Counted from the first letter of the stretch, positions 1-12,383 are shown. The stretch: DNA of 64,000 nucleotides from CAWJKP01 sp963843465 (GCA_963843465.1 CAWJKP010000008.1:248001-312000); one strand, 5' to 3'. Notes: generated by a model not told the origin, from the sequence alone. Numbers and translations: made by a program.

Positions 1-122
1 GGGTCGTCGTTCCCGCCCGGCAGGCATACTCCCACTCCGCCTCGGTCGGCAGACGATACACCCGTCTTGCGGCTCGCCATCGGGCCTGCGCTGCGGCCAC
101 GCGCCGGCTCCGCTCGCTCCCT
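1..122 (-). pseudogene. FGE-sulfatase half-domain fragment, cut by window edge
   Basis: Directly after the stop codon of the kinase gene, another minus-strand frame is open to the left window edge and encodes [18 protein letters not shown], the central signature of formylglycine-generating-enzyme (SUMF1-type) domains. The roughly 80 residues that should precede this motif have no room, because the kinase stop lies only about 40 codons upstream. It is therefore either a decayed fourth FGE domain or the truncated start of a following FGE gene. No convincing start codon or ribosome site is visible. The rest lies outside the window. Confidence 0.6.
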
Positions 123-3100
123 CTACTTGTCCGCCAGAGCTAGGGAGGCACGGAAGCCCAGGTGGTTCCAGCGGAGCCCGGGCCCAGGGAGGGAGCGGAA
201 CGCCGACCGGGAGAATCCCGCCGGGGCTTGCCAGGTGCCGCCGCGGGCCACGGCGCAGGAGTCTGGGTCTACACGGCAGGGATCGTCCACCGGCGAAACG
301 GCATAGAACTTGTCATGACACCGATCCGCACACCACTCCCACACGTTCCCGTAGATGTCGTAAAGACCAAAAGGATTCGCCTGCAACTGGCCCACGCGAT
401 GAGTCTTGCCTCCAGCGTTCCCCTTGAACCAGCCGTACTCCCCAAGTCTTGCCTCGTCGTTTCCAAAATGCCATTTCCCCTGGCTGCCTGCCCGGCACGC
501 ATGCTCCCACTGCGCCTCGGAGGGCAGGCGATACGACCACCCCGCCGCCTTTTCTTCCGGTATCTCCGATAGCTTTCGGCAGAACTCCACCGCATCATCC
601 CAGGAGACGCACTCCACCGGAAACCGCTTTGTCTCCTCACCGGCTACGTTGCCTTTGCCCTTGCCCGTCGCCGAGAAGTGGCTGGGGTTGACGCCCATCA
701 CCCGCTGGTACTCCCCCTGCGTCACCAGGTACGTACCCAGGTAAAACGGCTTGGTGATCCGAACCCGGTGCTGCGGCGCCTCGGCCGGCAGTTGATCCTG
801 GTAAACCTTGTCATCGCCATGTGCCTTCAGCTCCTCTTCGATCAATTCCTTGGGCGAGCCCATCTGGAACTCGCCCGGCGGGATGAGCAGCAGCTTCATG
901 CCGATGGAGTTGGTAATCTCGGCCGGCACGCCGAGGTACTCAGCCCATCGCCGCTGATGCTCTTTCGCCTTCTTCTCGGCAAAGGGGGCAATAGCCGGCG
1001 GCGGACTGGGCAACTGGCTCCGCAGTTTTCTCACTTCAGCCAGGCGCTTCTCGACGTTATTCTTGACCAGGCTGGCAGTCAGCGCGGCGTCCGCTTGACG
1101 ATACCACCGCCCGGCGTGGATCTTGATGGCGTTCATTTGCGAATGGCTGCGCGTGGGGGCGATCTCCCACCAGGCGTCGCCCAGCTTGACCTGTTCGTCG
1201 GGCTGCTTGGGAGGCGATTTCAATTCCAGGTCGGCGAGCCCTTTGAGCGACGCGTCACTTCCCTGGGCCAACAGGGCTAGTCCCTTTTCCCAGTCGCCTT
1301 TGCTGAAGCAAAGGTACCGCCCGAGGACGAGACTGGCCGTGGGGTCTTTGGGGTCTTTTGCCAGGGCCGCCCGTGCCTCCTGGAGTTCTTCGATTTCCTT
1401 GCCTGCCTCGAGGAACCGCTGCCGGTAGGCCTTCAATTTCAGCGTCAGGTTCTTGTCCCGCAGCCCGCCCGAGTTTCTGGTCGCCAGCGTCCCCAGCTCC
1501 TTGGCGGCCTCCAGGTTGCCCGCATCAACCGCCTCGTCCCCTACGGCCAGCACTTGCTCGACGACCCATTTCCGCGTGTCCAGCGCGCGGGCTTCCTTCG
1601 CCCAGTCCGTCAGGATGTCGGTCTTCATGGCAAACCGATCCACGTCGAAGATTTCGGCCAGCTTGTCGATGACCTGGAAAGCGGTCTCCGCATCCCTGGC
1701 CGTAGCGGCCAGATCCTTCGCCCCGAGCATCAGCACGTACTGACCTGCCGTATCCCCTGTCTGGTCGAGGGCCTGTGCCAACAGCCGCTTGGCCAGGGCG
1801 ACCTTGTCGGCGGCAGTCTTCGCCTGCTGGATTTCCGTCTTGAACAACGCATCGGCGGCTTTTCGGGCTTGCGTCTGTGCGGCGTCGTCGGGGACAGGCA
1901 GTTTCGGCTTGGCTGCCGCTTGCGGTGGCGGGGTTTCAGGTTTCGGCTTGCTGGGCTCGATCACGCGCACGAGTGGAGGCGCTGGGGCGGGCGGCGGGGA
2001 TAGGGACTCGGGATTGGGGATCTGAGATTTCGGATCTGAAATTTGGGATTTCAACTTCGTCGGCGGCTTCGCCCGCTCAGCCGCCGTGTCCGCCAGAACC
2101 AGGGAAGCACGGAAGCCCAGGCAGCTAACGCGGTCCTCGGGCGCGTCGCAGTCGCGGCCCGCCGACCGGCAGCGCTCCGCCGGGTAGTACCAGCCACCGC
2201 CGCGGAACATGCGCTTCGAGCCGGAGGGTGGTCCCGTTGGATCGCTTCCAGGCGACGACTTGTAGTAGTCCTGACCATACCAATCCGCACACCACTCCCA
2301 CACGTTTCCGTATACGTCGAACAAACCCCAGCCGTTGGGCTTCTTCTGGCCCACCGGGTGAGTCTTCCCCTCCGAGTTCTTCTGATACCACCCGTAGTCG
2401 TCCAGCCCCAGTTCGCTGTCGCCGAAACACCAGCCCCCGGTGCTCCCGGCCCGACACGCATACTCCCATTGGGCCTCGGTCGGCAAACGGTAGCTCCCAC
2501 CTGCATCGGCCCCCTTCTCCGTGAGCTTCTTGAGGAAAGTCTGGCAATCCCACCACATGACCGTCTCTACGGGGTTCTTCGGCCCCTTGAACGCGCTCGG
2601 GTTACTGCCCGTGCCCATCACCGCCTCCCACTCCTCCTGCGTCACTTTGTACTTGCCAAGGTAGAAAGGCTTCGTGATCTTCACCTTGTGGGCATCGCCG
2701 CCCTCGCCCATCATGAACTCCCCCGGCGGGATGAGCACCAGCTTCATGCCGACGGAGTTGGTTAGCTCGACGGGTCTCCCGAGGTGCTTGGCCCAGGCCG
2801 CTTGATGCTCTTTGGCTTTCTGGGCGTCGAAGGGGGTGACGGCGGGCGGGGGGGATGAGGACGCGGGATTGGGGATCTGAGATTTCAGATCTGAAATTTG
2901 GGATTTCAGCTCCGTCGGCGGCTTCGCCCGCTCAGCCGCCCCGTCAGCCAAAACCAGGGAGACGCGGAAGCCCAGGTCGTTGATACGGCGCCCGGGCTGG
3001 TAGTAGTCGCGGTACGCCGACCGGGAGAGCCACGCCGGGTTGTACCAGCTACCGCCGCGGGGCATGCGGTACGAACCACCAAGGGGACCGGTCGGATCGT

Positions 3101-5600
3101 CGACGGGCGTCTGCACGTAATAACCCACATCGTACCTGTCCTGACACCACTCCCACACATTCCCCTGCATATCATACAATCCCCACGCGCTAGGCCGCTT
3201 CCCGCCAACCGCGTGCGGCATCCCGCCAGAATTGCCGTTGAACCACCCGTACTCCGACAACTCGTGCTCCTCGTACTCCTTGGGAATCCCCCCGCGGCCC
3301 GAACTGAAACCGTAACGACCCGTGCTCCCCGCACGGCAAGCATACTCCCACTGCGCCTCCGAGGGCAGGCGATACCACCGCCCCGCTGCCTTCTCCTCCG
3401 GCACCTCCGATAGCCTTCGGCAAAACTCCACCGCATCATCCCAGGAAACGCACTCCACCGGAAACCGCTTCGTCTCCTGACCGGCTACCTTGTCTTTGCT
3501 CTTGCCCGCGGCCGAGAACTCGCTGGGGTTGACGCCCATCACCCGCTGGTACTCCCCCTGCGTGACCAGGTAGGTCCCCAAGTAGAACGGCCTGGTGATC
3601 CGTACCTGGTGCTGCGGCCCCTCGCCCGGTAGCCGCTCCTTGTACCAAGAGGCAATACCCGGTGTCCTTAACTCCTCTTCGATCAGTTCCTTGGGCGAGC
3701 CCATCATGAACTCCCCCGGCGGGATGAGCACCAGCTTCATGCCGATGGAGTTGGTCATTTCCACCGGCACGCCCAACTGCCGGGCCCAGCGATCCTGGAA
3801 GTTTCGCGCCTGCTGGGCGTCGAAGGGCGCGACGGCCAGCGGGGCCGGTTTGAGCGTCACTTTGACCTTCACCTGCCCACCGCGCGTGACCGTGATCGTG
3901 TGCGAGTCGAGCTGGAAGTCGTCGGCGTCGAAGGTAGCAGGCACACTCCGTGTGCCGTCGGTAGCAGGCACACTCCGTGTGCCGTCCGCCCCAGGGCTAA
4001 GGCTAATCTCGTGCCGCCCGGCGAGCGACGTATCTTGTTCGCGGGCGGACGGCACACGGAGTGTGCCTGCTACCTGCACCGCCAAGTCGTACTTGCCGGG
4101 GCTGAGGCTCAACGTCCAGCCGGACTTGGCGTCCGCCACCTGGACCTTCTCCCCGCCTTGGCTGACGGCCACGTGTACGTCCTTGCCCAGGTGCTCGTCG
4201 ATCTCGACCACCAGCGTCCCCTGGCGGAGGTTCAACACAACGAGGACGACCAACAGCAAGACCAGGCCGCCGCCGATGCCCAATAGCAGCCGTGGCCTGC
4301 GCCGCGCGGCGCCGACTGCCCGCCTCCACTTGCCGAGGATGTTCGACGTCGTGTCATGCTCCGGGGCGACGTGCGACTGCGTTCGCTCCGGGGCCGTGGG
4401 CTTCTTCTGCCGGGTCAGCGTGCCTCGCGGCGAAGCTTCCTGCAAGAATGCCAACGTCCTGGCCACGACCTCGCTGGACGGCTCGTCGCCAGGCGTCGCA
4501 GCCGCTGCCGAGCGGCCCGATAAGACGGCCAACAGCGCCTCCAACTCCGCCACCACCTCGGCCATCGACTGGTAGCGGTCCTCGGGTTTCTTCGCCAACA
4601 TGCGATGGCAGATCGCGTCCAGGGCCTCCGGCACCTCGGGCCGGGCCTCACAGAGGGACGGGATCGGCGCCTCCAGGTGCATGAGGAACAGCTTGGCGAA
4701 CGTCTCGCCCTTATAAGGCGGATTGCCGGTCAAGAGTCGGAAGAGCGTGCAGCCCAGCGAGTAGATGTCGGCGCGGGCGTCGGCCTGGTGCGTATCCAGC
4801 GATTGCTCGGGGGCCATGTAGTCGCAGGTGCCCATCACCTGTCCGGTGGTGGTCAGGCGTTCCGCCCCGCCCAAGGCCGCCTCGGCCCCGGTGATGCGGG
4901 CCAGGCCCATGTCGAGAATCTTGACCGTCCCCCTCTTGTCTAACAGTAGATTGCCCGGCTTGATGTCGCGGTGGACGATGCCCTGCTCGTGGGCGTACTG
5001 GAGCCCGCCAGCCGCCTGCAGGATGTACTCCACCGCCTGCCGGACCTCCAGCGGCCCGTGATCCTTGACGAGGGTGGCCAGGTCCTTGCCGTCGACGTAT
5101 TGCATGGCCAGATAATGCACGCCTTCATGCTCGCCGGCGTCGTGGGCCGTGACGATGTTGGGGTGCTCCAGCCTGGCCGCCGCTTTCACCTCGCGCTGGA
5201 ACCGCTCGACGGCCCCGGCCTGCTTCATGGCCGCCGAGGAGAGTACCTTGATCGCCACGAGGCGATCCATGCGCCGGTGCTGGGCCTTGAGGACCACGCC
5301 CATGCCGCCTTCGCCGATCTGGTCCAGCACGGTGTATTCGCCGAAGACCAGCGACTTGCCCCTGCCTTCGTAGACGGCCTTGGCTTGGTACTTGGTGAGC
5401 TTTCCGGCACGGTATAAGGCGGTGACCAGCGTCTGAGCGTCACGGGGCCGCTTGTCGGGCGGGAAGCTGTCCTGAAAAGAGGCGATGTCCGCGGCGGACA
5501 TCAACCCGCTTTGGGTCAGGTTTTGCACGAACCGTTCCAGGCTGACGCTCACCGGATCGTTCTCCAGGCCAAGAGTACACACGGCAGTTCGTCGTGTCAA
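123..5600 (-). CDS. Membrane Ser/Thr protein kinase with three C-terminal FGE-sulfatase domains
   Basis: This 1825-residue protein opens with a short helical segment, then a Hanks-type kinase domain (about residues 89-355): glycine loop GEGGMG, VAIK lysine, [10 protein letters not shown] catalytic loop, DMG in place of DFG, and MAPEQ. A single membrane helix at about 437-457 follows, then a PEGA-like beta segment. Three FGE-sulfatase domains lie at about 613-885, 945-1167 and 1558-1824, each with a [16 protein letters not shown] start and GNVWEWC. A helical region of about 350 residues separates the second and third. The kinase is predicted to be cytoplasmic and the FGE part outside the membrane. 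The FGE domains may bind or modify ligands; I cannot say they make formylglycine. Two kinds of dispersed repeat are embedded in frame (about residues 510-556 and the linkers near 900 and 1185). Kinase-FGE fusions are common in Planctomycetota. The start at 5600 is the first ATG; a later start near residue 34 is possible. Confidence 0.93.
2011..2055 (-). repeat. In-frame captured repeat encoding an LKSQIS-type linker, copy 1
   Basis: About 45 bases rich in GATCTGA and ATTTGGGATTT words encode the linker [15 protein letters not shown] after the second FGE domain of the kinase. A nearly identical stretch lies at 2866-2910. The internal GAGATTTC-GGATCTGAAATTT arrangement is self-complementary and is AT-rich beside its GC-rich neighbours, which suggests a mobile intergenic repeat read as protein. 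Confidence 0.6.
2866..2910 (-). repeat. In-frame captured repeat encoding an LKSQIS-type linker, copy 2
   Basis: Second copy of the repeat at 2011-2055, encoding [15 protein letters not shown] between the first and second FGE domains. The flanking coding sequence (the AKPPTE segment and the start of the next domain) is also duplicated, so the copies may have spread by FGE-domain duplication and not by independent insertion. Confidence 0.6.
3934..4073. repeat. Dispersed hairpin repeat captured inside the kinase gene
   Basis: Two tandem copies of a 26-base arm (GTAGCAGGCACACTCCGTG...) start at 3934 and 3961, and the reverse complement stands at 4043-4073. The same arms form intergenic hairpins at 32069-32143 and 45158-45234. 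Here the element is translated: the arms give DGTRSVPAT twice and AGTLRVPS once, inserted at about residues 510-556 in the PEGA-like segment without breaking the frame. Confidence 0.85.
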
Positions 5601-5701
5601 CTTCGTGGTGGGAGATCGTTCCTCTTTTTGCAGTAGAGGGGGCGGATTATTCGGGATGAATACGTACTACCTGCTGACAAGTCGATGGCCGGATAGCACG
5701 C

Positions 5702-8700
5702 CTACCAGCGGTAATAGCGGTAGGGATTATCTCCCATGGGGAAATCCGTGCGATAATCGGGATGGTAATATCCGAGCGACCCGCCCTCCTCCGGTTTGGG
5801 CCTCAGGGACATGGGCAAGCCGCCGTTGCCCACAAAGCCCCCCTCGTTGAAGCGATCGAAGAGTCGCACGGCGATGACGTTTCTGCCGGCCTTTACCAGC
5901 CTTCCGGGCACTACGTAATTGCGCGGCGCGAGCCACCAGGTAGCTGTCTTGATGTCCGTGTGCCCGATTTCCACGCCGTTGAAGTAGGTGTTGTCAAAAT
6001 CATCGAGCGCGCCCAGCGCGAGAATCATATCCTCGCCCGCCGCGCTGCGGGGCACGACAATTTCTTTGCGGAATACCGCCTCCCCGTCGTTATCTTTGAA
6101 GAACGGAAGCATCTGGGGCAACATTACGGGCGACCATCCTTCGGCTGGCACGGTCTGCCCAACCAGCTTTTGTGCGGCCGGGGTGACGCCGGGATCAGGA
6201 TGCGCCGTGGCGTCACTTGCAGCGGGAGGCAACCGGAGGGTAACCTTCATCTGCCACACGCCATCCAGGTTAAGAACCACGGTGTCGAAGGGATGAAATA
6301 TCCGGCTGTCCACCGGGAAACTGGCGCCCAGGTTGGCCAGGAGCTGGGCCACGGCGCGGGTGGACCTCCACCGCGTGTAGCGGAAATAGGTCTTCTCGCC
6401 CGCCTGAAAGCGATCCGGATCGACCTGGCAGAAGACGGCCACGCCCTTTCCTATCGCTTTGCGGCCCAGCAGACCGTCCGCCCCGATATCCGCGCCGGCG
6501 CTGACGACCCAGGGGGCGGTATCCAAGTGGGTACGCCAGCGAAGATCGGACGCGCTGAGGCCCCTTGCTTCGGGCCACTCGGGCACCGACAGCGACCCGG
6601 CGAAATCGGCTGCAGCCGGCTTCAATACGGTGCCGAGCCTCCCATTTGCCTGCGATCGCGGCAGGAAGAATGCCTTGCCGCCTTCTTCCAAGTAGGCGCT
6701 GAGCGCCGCCGCATCGATGTCCGCATCCGGGCCGACCAGCAGCAGCCCGGCGCCCGCGCTGGGCACGGCCGACCGCTGATAACTCACCCCGATCCGGTCC
6801 AGCCATGCCGCGCCCGCCGCGCCGCCGAGATAGACGACCTTGCTCACCCGTGGCGACAGCGGCCCGTGAAGCGCGTAATCCATGATCCGCCCGGCGATGC
6901 GCCGCGCCGCGGGGTCCGAGACCACGTGGTCTTCCAGGTCCAGGGTGCAGACGATCAGCCGTCCTTGGCCGTAGTCCAGCTCCATCAGCGGCGCATAGGC
7001 CAGGTCGAACTCGCATTCCAGCAGGGGACGCCAGCCGCTGCGGTGGGGCTTCTCGATGGCTGCGCTGGTGACCGCGCCGCGGTTGCCCCAGTGCCAGCCG
7101 GCGTAGGGCTGATCTCCTTCGTTCCCCTTGAGGTAATTTCCCAGGTATTTCGGGTACGCCTCGATCAGGGTGCTGCTGCCCGTCCAGTCGCGCAGATCGC
7201 CGGCATCTATCCCGCCGGTGATCGGAGAATTCAGGGGGAAGACGCGCCGGCTGACCTGCGGGCAGACCCGCCACCCGAGGGCCTGTTCCATCCACTGCGG
7301 GTCTTGCGCACAGATCACCGCCCGGCCGCCAGCGCGGACGTAGGGCTCCAGCCTGGCCGCCGCCGCCGGGTCTTCCTTCAAGGCATTGCGTCCGATAACC
7401 ACCAGCGCCGCCGCCGCGCCATTCCAGGCACGGGTCGTATAGCCCAGGTTCGCCAGCATCTTCCCGGCCGTGCCGTTCGGATCGATGGCGGCGATCTCGC
7501 CTTTGCCCGGCCGGTCCTCTCCAAAGACGCCAAACGCAAACGTGTCCAGATGCGTCGTCTGGCCTATCGTTGCGGTCAGCGTGATCCGGCCGTCGGCCTT
7601 GCCGCCGGCGTCTACCGGGGGCGCGATGAACTTGATGGGAATGAATCGGGTCTCCGAAACCGCCAGGCTGCCCTGCTTCGTGCCGCTGACCACTTCCTGT
7701 CCGCCGACCGCGGCGGTCCAGGCTGCCGTAAACGGCTGGGGCTGACGCGTATCGTTGATCAGGACGATCTGCTTCTCGATCTTCTGGCCGGAGTGGAAGT
7801 GGTGGTCCTTGGCCGTGTACGCCCCCGCCGGGCCGGCGATCCACGCCAGGGTTGGGCCGTTGTTCTCCTTCAGCGTGTCCTGGATCCACGACCAGGTGCG
7901 CAGGCCGCCCGGCAGACCCGCCGTCCGCCAACTGCGCCAGGTATGGGTGCGGTAGAGCTGCTGGATTTTGTGCATGTCGGCGTAATCATCCAGGCGGTTC
8001 TCGGAGCTATTGTAGAGCACTCCGCTGCGGAACAGGTCGTGAAGATACTGCCGGTACTTCGGCTCCTCGGCAGCATAGGCGTCCCGGCCAAAGTAGACGG
8101 CGCTGAATTCGGTCAACAGGGGCTCGCTGGTGATGTTGGAGGAAAAGCCGTCGCGCCCACGGCGGAACGTGCAGTCCATGGGGGTGCCGAACTCGACCAT
8201 CGAGATCGGCATCTCGCCGCTTTGGGACCATTGGCTCAGCCAGTCTTCGCGCTCCTGGAGCGGTATCAGATCCAGGTAGCAGTTCATGGTATAGACGTCG
8301 CCCGTATCGGCCCCGGCGTGGCTGTAATAGACCCGGCTGGGATCGAGCTTCTTGAGCCCTGCGAACATCTCCTGACCGGCGGACAGGATGCGCTGCCAGC
8401 GCTGGTTGGTTTGATCCCAGCCGTGGCGGCCCAGGTGGCGCGGATCCGCGTCGACCGCGCTGTTGAAGAAGTTCATGCCGGCGATCCACATCACCACGGA
8501 GGGATGGTTGCGGTAGTGGCGCATCCAGACGGCAGCCCGTTCCAGGGCACGCTTCTGGTTCTGCTTGCCAGATGAGCTTACCGCCGCGATCGATCATGTA
8601 CTTGTTGGCGTCAAGGATATACTCCGCCGCCAGGTATCCCTTGTGATCGGCGTCGTCGAGCTCGCTGCCCGAGTCGCTGGCATCGCCGCGGGTATCGACC

Positions 8701-10285
8701 GTCGAGCGTCCGAGTTCCCAGAAGTTTTCCCCGACCTGCGGGCGCTCTCCCCAGTAAAAGCACCCCTGCCGCAGGCGGATCTCGGCGCCGTTGAGGAAGA
8801 ACTTGCGTCCCTCCACCCAGAACTCCCGGAAGCCGAATTGCTGGTTGTACTCGTCGTCCAGGCCCGCGCCCTGCACCTTCAGCCGGAGGGTATAAAGGTT
8901 GGGCTGGCCTGCATCCCAGAGGCGCGCACTTGTCCAGGGCCACGAGAGAGCAACGCTCTGCGTCGGGTGCGCCTCCAGGGCCGCGTCCGCAGTGAAGCGC
9001 TTCTCCACCGCACCCTTTTCGTCGAGCATCTCTGCGACGAACTGAACCCGGCCCGCCTGCTTGACGCCGCTCAGCTCCACGTCCAGAGAGACGTCCTTTT
9101 TCGCGTTGAGGGACGTACGAAGACATCGGTCACCCGTGCCTCGGAGCGGCAGCTTTCCAAGAAGACGCTGCCGGTCAGGCCCCGCGTCTCGAGCCCGGCC
9201 GAAGCATAGGCGACGCTGCTCAAGGCATTCTGCCAGAAGTTCCCCACTTTTTCCGCATCGGCGACGGCCGCCACCAGCAGGCGGATATCCGCTGTTTTCC
9301 CGGGCGTTACCGCTTGGGTGACGTCCACCGATCCCCAGGGCCAGGCGACTCTTCCGCACGGCGTGCCGTTGACATAGACCATCGCGTCCGTACACACGCG
9401 GTCAAAGCGCAGGCTGATCGCGCGCCCTTGCCACTCGGCCGGAATGGGCGCCTGGCGCTGGTACCAGGCGCGCGTCACCAACGACCCGTCATAAAGATCC
9501 CATTGCGGGCCGCCGCCCTGGGCCAGGAAATCGGAAGGCCGGTTCGGGTGAACTTGCCAATCGCCCGGCACCTTGATATATCCCCAGCCCAGCTTCGGTG
9601 GATCGGCCGCCGCTTCGGCTGCCGGCGCAAAGCGCCAGATGCCGTCCAGCGAAACCTGCGCCCGATGGGCATTGACCGTCTTGACGCTGCTCTTGTCCCA
9701 GTCCAGGGAGATGCCGGCCGGCAGCGAGGCATTCCCCAACCGCTTCGCCGCGACCATGTGGGGCGTGACCGTGAGGTCGGTGATCTCGAACACGCCCGTG
9801 GAATAGAACATCGCGGGCTGGATGTTCAGCCGCGTCGCGCCCTTAGGCACCTTCAGTTCCACCGATTGGGTGACCCCATCGGAGTCGGCGCGTAATCGGG
9901 GAACTTCCGGCGGGTAGCCGAATTGGCCGCCCTCGAACATCAGCGCGACGGCGGCCGTGTGCCAGCCCTCCTTGCCGATTTTCAGCTTCGTGGCCCTCAT
10001 GCGGACCGAGACGGTCAGGGACGTGATCTGCGGGGTGACTTTCACATAGGCGTGCACGTAGTCGAGCTGGCGGCCGGCATCCCGATTCTCGATCCGCAGC
10101 CAGTGCTTGCCGTTTTCCGAAACGACCTGGAATTCCCGGTTGTTCGGAAGATTGAATCCCTCGGCCCACCCCGTATTGACGCCGGGGTTCTCGAAATTCC
10201 CCTGGGGCAGCAGGTTCACCTGGGCCGAGGCGCGTCCCCCCACGACACAAAGCAGCGCGAGAATCAGCGGAAACCTGGCATTCAT
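5702..10285 (-). CDS. Secreted GH2-like glycoside hydrolase, two frameshifts
   Basis: The start is the ATG at 10285 (MNARFPLILALLCVVGGRASAQ, a clear signal peptide). It overlaps the stop of the upstream transglutaminase-like gene as ATGA, so the two are probably coupled. The order is a carbohydrate-binding-like beta domain, a GH2 sugar-binding domain (LDGIWRF, VPGDWQVHPNRP, YQRQAPIPAEW), a GH2 immunoglobulin-like domain, then a TIM-barrel part (RKFFLNGAEIRLRQG, RHYRNHPSVVMWIAG) and long C-terminal beta domains. Reading is continuous only with one-base shifts near 9112 and 8557, which cancel in length (1528 codons). The usual GH2 acid/base motif NE after the HPSVVMW strand is not seen (GMNFF instead), while PISMVEFG could hold a nucleophile. 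It could therefore be inactive or a divergent family. The likely role is degradation of complex glycans outside the cytoplasm. Confidence 0.75.
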
Positions 10286-12383
10286 GGATGATCCTCTTTC
10301 TTGACCTCGAGAAAACTCACCGGACCGAGGATCCCGGCGTTGTTGCGGACGCGCATCTCCAGGCGGTTGCAGCCCGGGTGCAGCGCCCAGATGAAGTCCC
10401 GGGAAGACGCCTTCCAGCCCTGCCGGTCCAACTTCACCAGGAAACTCTCGAAATAAGGCGTGAAGGTCCCCATCACGATCGCCAGCGCGCCGGGCCGGCC
10501 GGTCACGCTGGCAGCGAAACAGACCTGGTTGATGCTCCAGTCCAGGTCGTTGCGGCGCGAGGTGAAGCGGTGGTAAAGCCATTGCTTGGGGGTCGCCGCG
10601 TCCTCCCACCACCAGTATTCCGACCAATCCCAGCTACAACCTTGGGTGATCGGCTGCGGATACGCATGGGCGTAGAAGTTGTTCCTGGGCAGGTAGCCTA
10701 GCAGCAGCCACCGCGTCGGCAAGCTGTAGCGGCCGCCCTCGACGCGGGCCTCGACGCCGGCCTCGCTTCCCGCCGGCAGGGCTCCGGGCGCCATGCTGCT
10801 TCCGAAGCAAATCGCGATCGCGTCCGAAAGCTGCCGCTGCGGCGGGCGATTGGCCAGCGTGGCCGGCCGGCCCTGGTAGTAGGTCTTCACCAGCAGGTCG
10901 TGTACTTCCAACATGCTCATCGGCGCCTTGGTCTTGGGATCCATGTAGTGCAAGCTCACGGTGCCGTCCATAAAGATCCACTTGCGGTGCTCGTTGGACC
11001 AGATCTCGCAGACCTCGTGCCCGCCTTCGTAGGAGCCGCCCGGGTTGTCGCCGAAGACGAACCGCGCCTGGTGGCCCAGGCTGATGGCGGTTTGCATGAG
11101 CACCACGGCGTATTGCACGCAGAAGCCGTATTTCCGCCGCAGGATCTCATCAGCATCCCAGGCCGGGTAGTGTACCGCGGGCGGCTGGTACTTCCATTGC
11201 CGCGAAACCCAGTCGCGCAGCTTCACCAACTGCTCCGTCTCACTGGCCGAACCGGAGACCACGGCATCCAGCTTGTACTTCCGCCGTAATGCGACCATCC
11301 GCGGGTGCAACGGGTCTTCGTACTCGAAGGGCATCGACGTATAGCGTATCCGTTCGTTGTGGAAGGCCACCGTTTTCAGGGCAGCCGCCCAAGCCGGGAT
11401 CGGCTGGCGGTGGACCTTCGCCTCCACGGCCACGCTCCGCAGCAGGGGCGTGCGGAGCGGATCGCGGGAAGCCAGCACGGCCCTCCATTGCAAATAGCGA
11501 TGACCCGGCGGAACTGCCGCAGAGGCCGGCTGCCAGTCGGTCCAAAGCGCCGCTTCATAGACCGGGCTGCGACCGCTGCGGAAGGCCAACTCGACGCGCG
11601 TGCCGTCCGGCGTGGCGGCGTCGGCCCTAAGCGACGCGGACTGGATCGAGGCCGGCGCCACCAGCGGGCGCTCGCCCGCGGCGACGGGCTTCGGGGGGTC
11701 CTGCCCCAGATCGATCACCGGCGAGACGAAGTGGCCCTGCGGCACATACTGCACCAGGTGCAGGCGGACCAGGTACTCACCCTTCAGCGGTGCCCAGGTC
11801 TTCCCGCCGTCGCGGCTGGTGAAACTGCGGCGGGGGCGGTCCTTGCGCTGCGGCGCGTTGCGGAGGATGTCTTCCGGCGTGGCGTACTTGATGCTTCGGC
11901 GGGCGCCATCCCGGCAAGAGAGGACGACCTCGTTGTCGCCGTCTTTCAATAGCGAGAGGGGCACCTGGGGGAAGGGCTCCCCGGGCGAAACGTCGAGGGG
12001 CCGGCCGTTGATCTCGATGGCCACGCCGGCCGGGCGCAGAGCCGGGCTTCCTTGGCCTGGTGATGCGCGACGTGGAGCACTTTCTTGATTCGCGTGTCTC
12101 CCGCGATCTCGGTGGTGGGGGCGCGGTTGGTTTTCATCCAGGGTGCATCGGCGCCGATGCCCGGTCCGTCGTCCTCGACCAGGACGCGGTCGTAGAGGCC
12201 GATCGCCCCCCCGTCGTGGAGCCGAACGCCCCAGGCGCCCTGTCCTTGTTGGAAGGCTTCCTCGGCCGGCAGCGATAGGCGGCAGGTTTCCGGCTCTTCT
12301 GCCAGGCAGCGGGGCGCGCAGGCGAGGCCCGCCGCGAGCAAGCAGAGATACACGATCCAGCGGTGCTTTGTCCTGATCCGCAT
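10282..12383 (-). CDS. Secreted transglutaminase-like protein, one frameshift
   Basis: The ATG at 12383 follows AAGGAGG by six bases and starts a signal peptide (MRIRTKHRWIVYLCLLAAGLA). The first about 115 residues are in one frame. The rest, from about 12045 downward, is in the next frame after an apparent one-base loss in a CCGGCTC context. The C-terminal half carries a transglutaminase/papain-like core: Cys in RRKYGFCVQYAVVLMQTA, His in SYEGGHEVCEIW, Asp in KWIFMDGTVSL. Beta-rich regions flank it. It lies in a run with two glycoside-hydrolase-like genes and overlaps the next one by ATGA. The substrate is unknown; a role in peptide or matrix processing on the cell surface is an inference. 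Confidence 0.72.

Noticed and set aside
5762..8575. A 937-codon open frame on the plus strand
   Set aside because: It is antisense to the GH2-like gene, has no family-like motifs and arises from GC-rich codon bias. The same applies to the long plus-strand frames at 14365-16005 and 16993-19281 and to the 1150-codon minus-strand frame at 12551-16003.
8557..9112. Programmed ribosomal frameshifting as an explanation for the broken genes
   Set aside because: No slippery heptamer with downstream pseudoknot is evident, and the shifts occur in unrelated genes at arbitrary positions.
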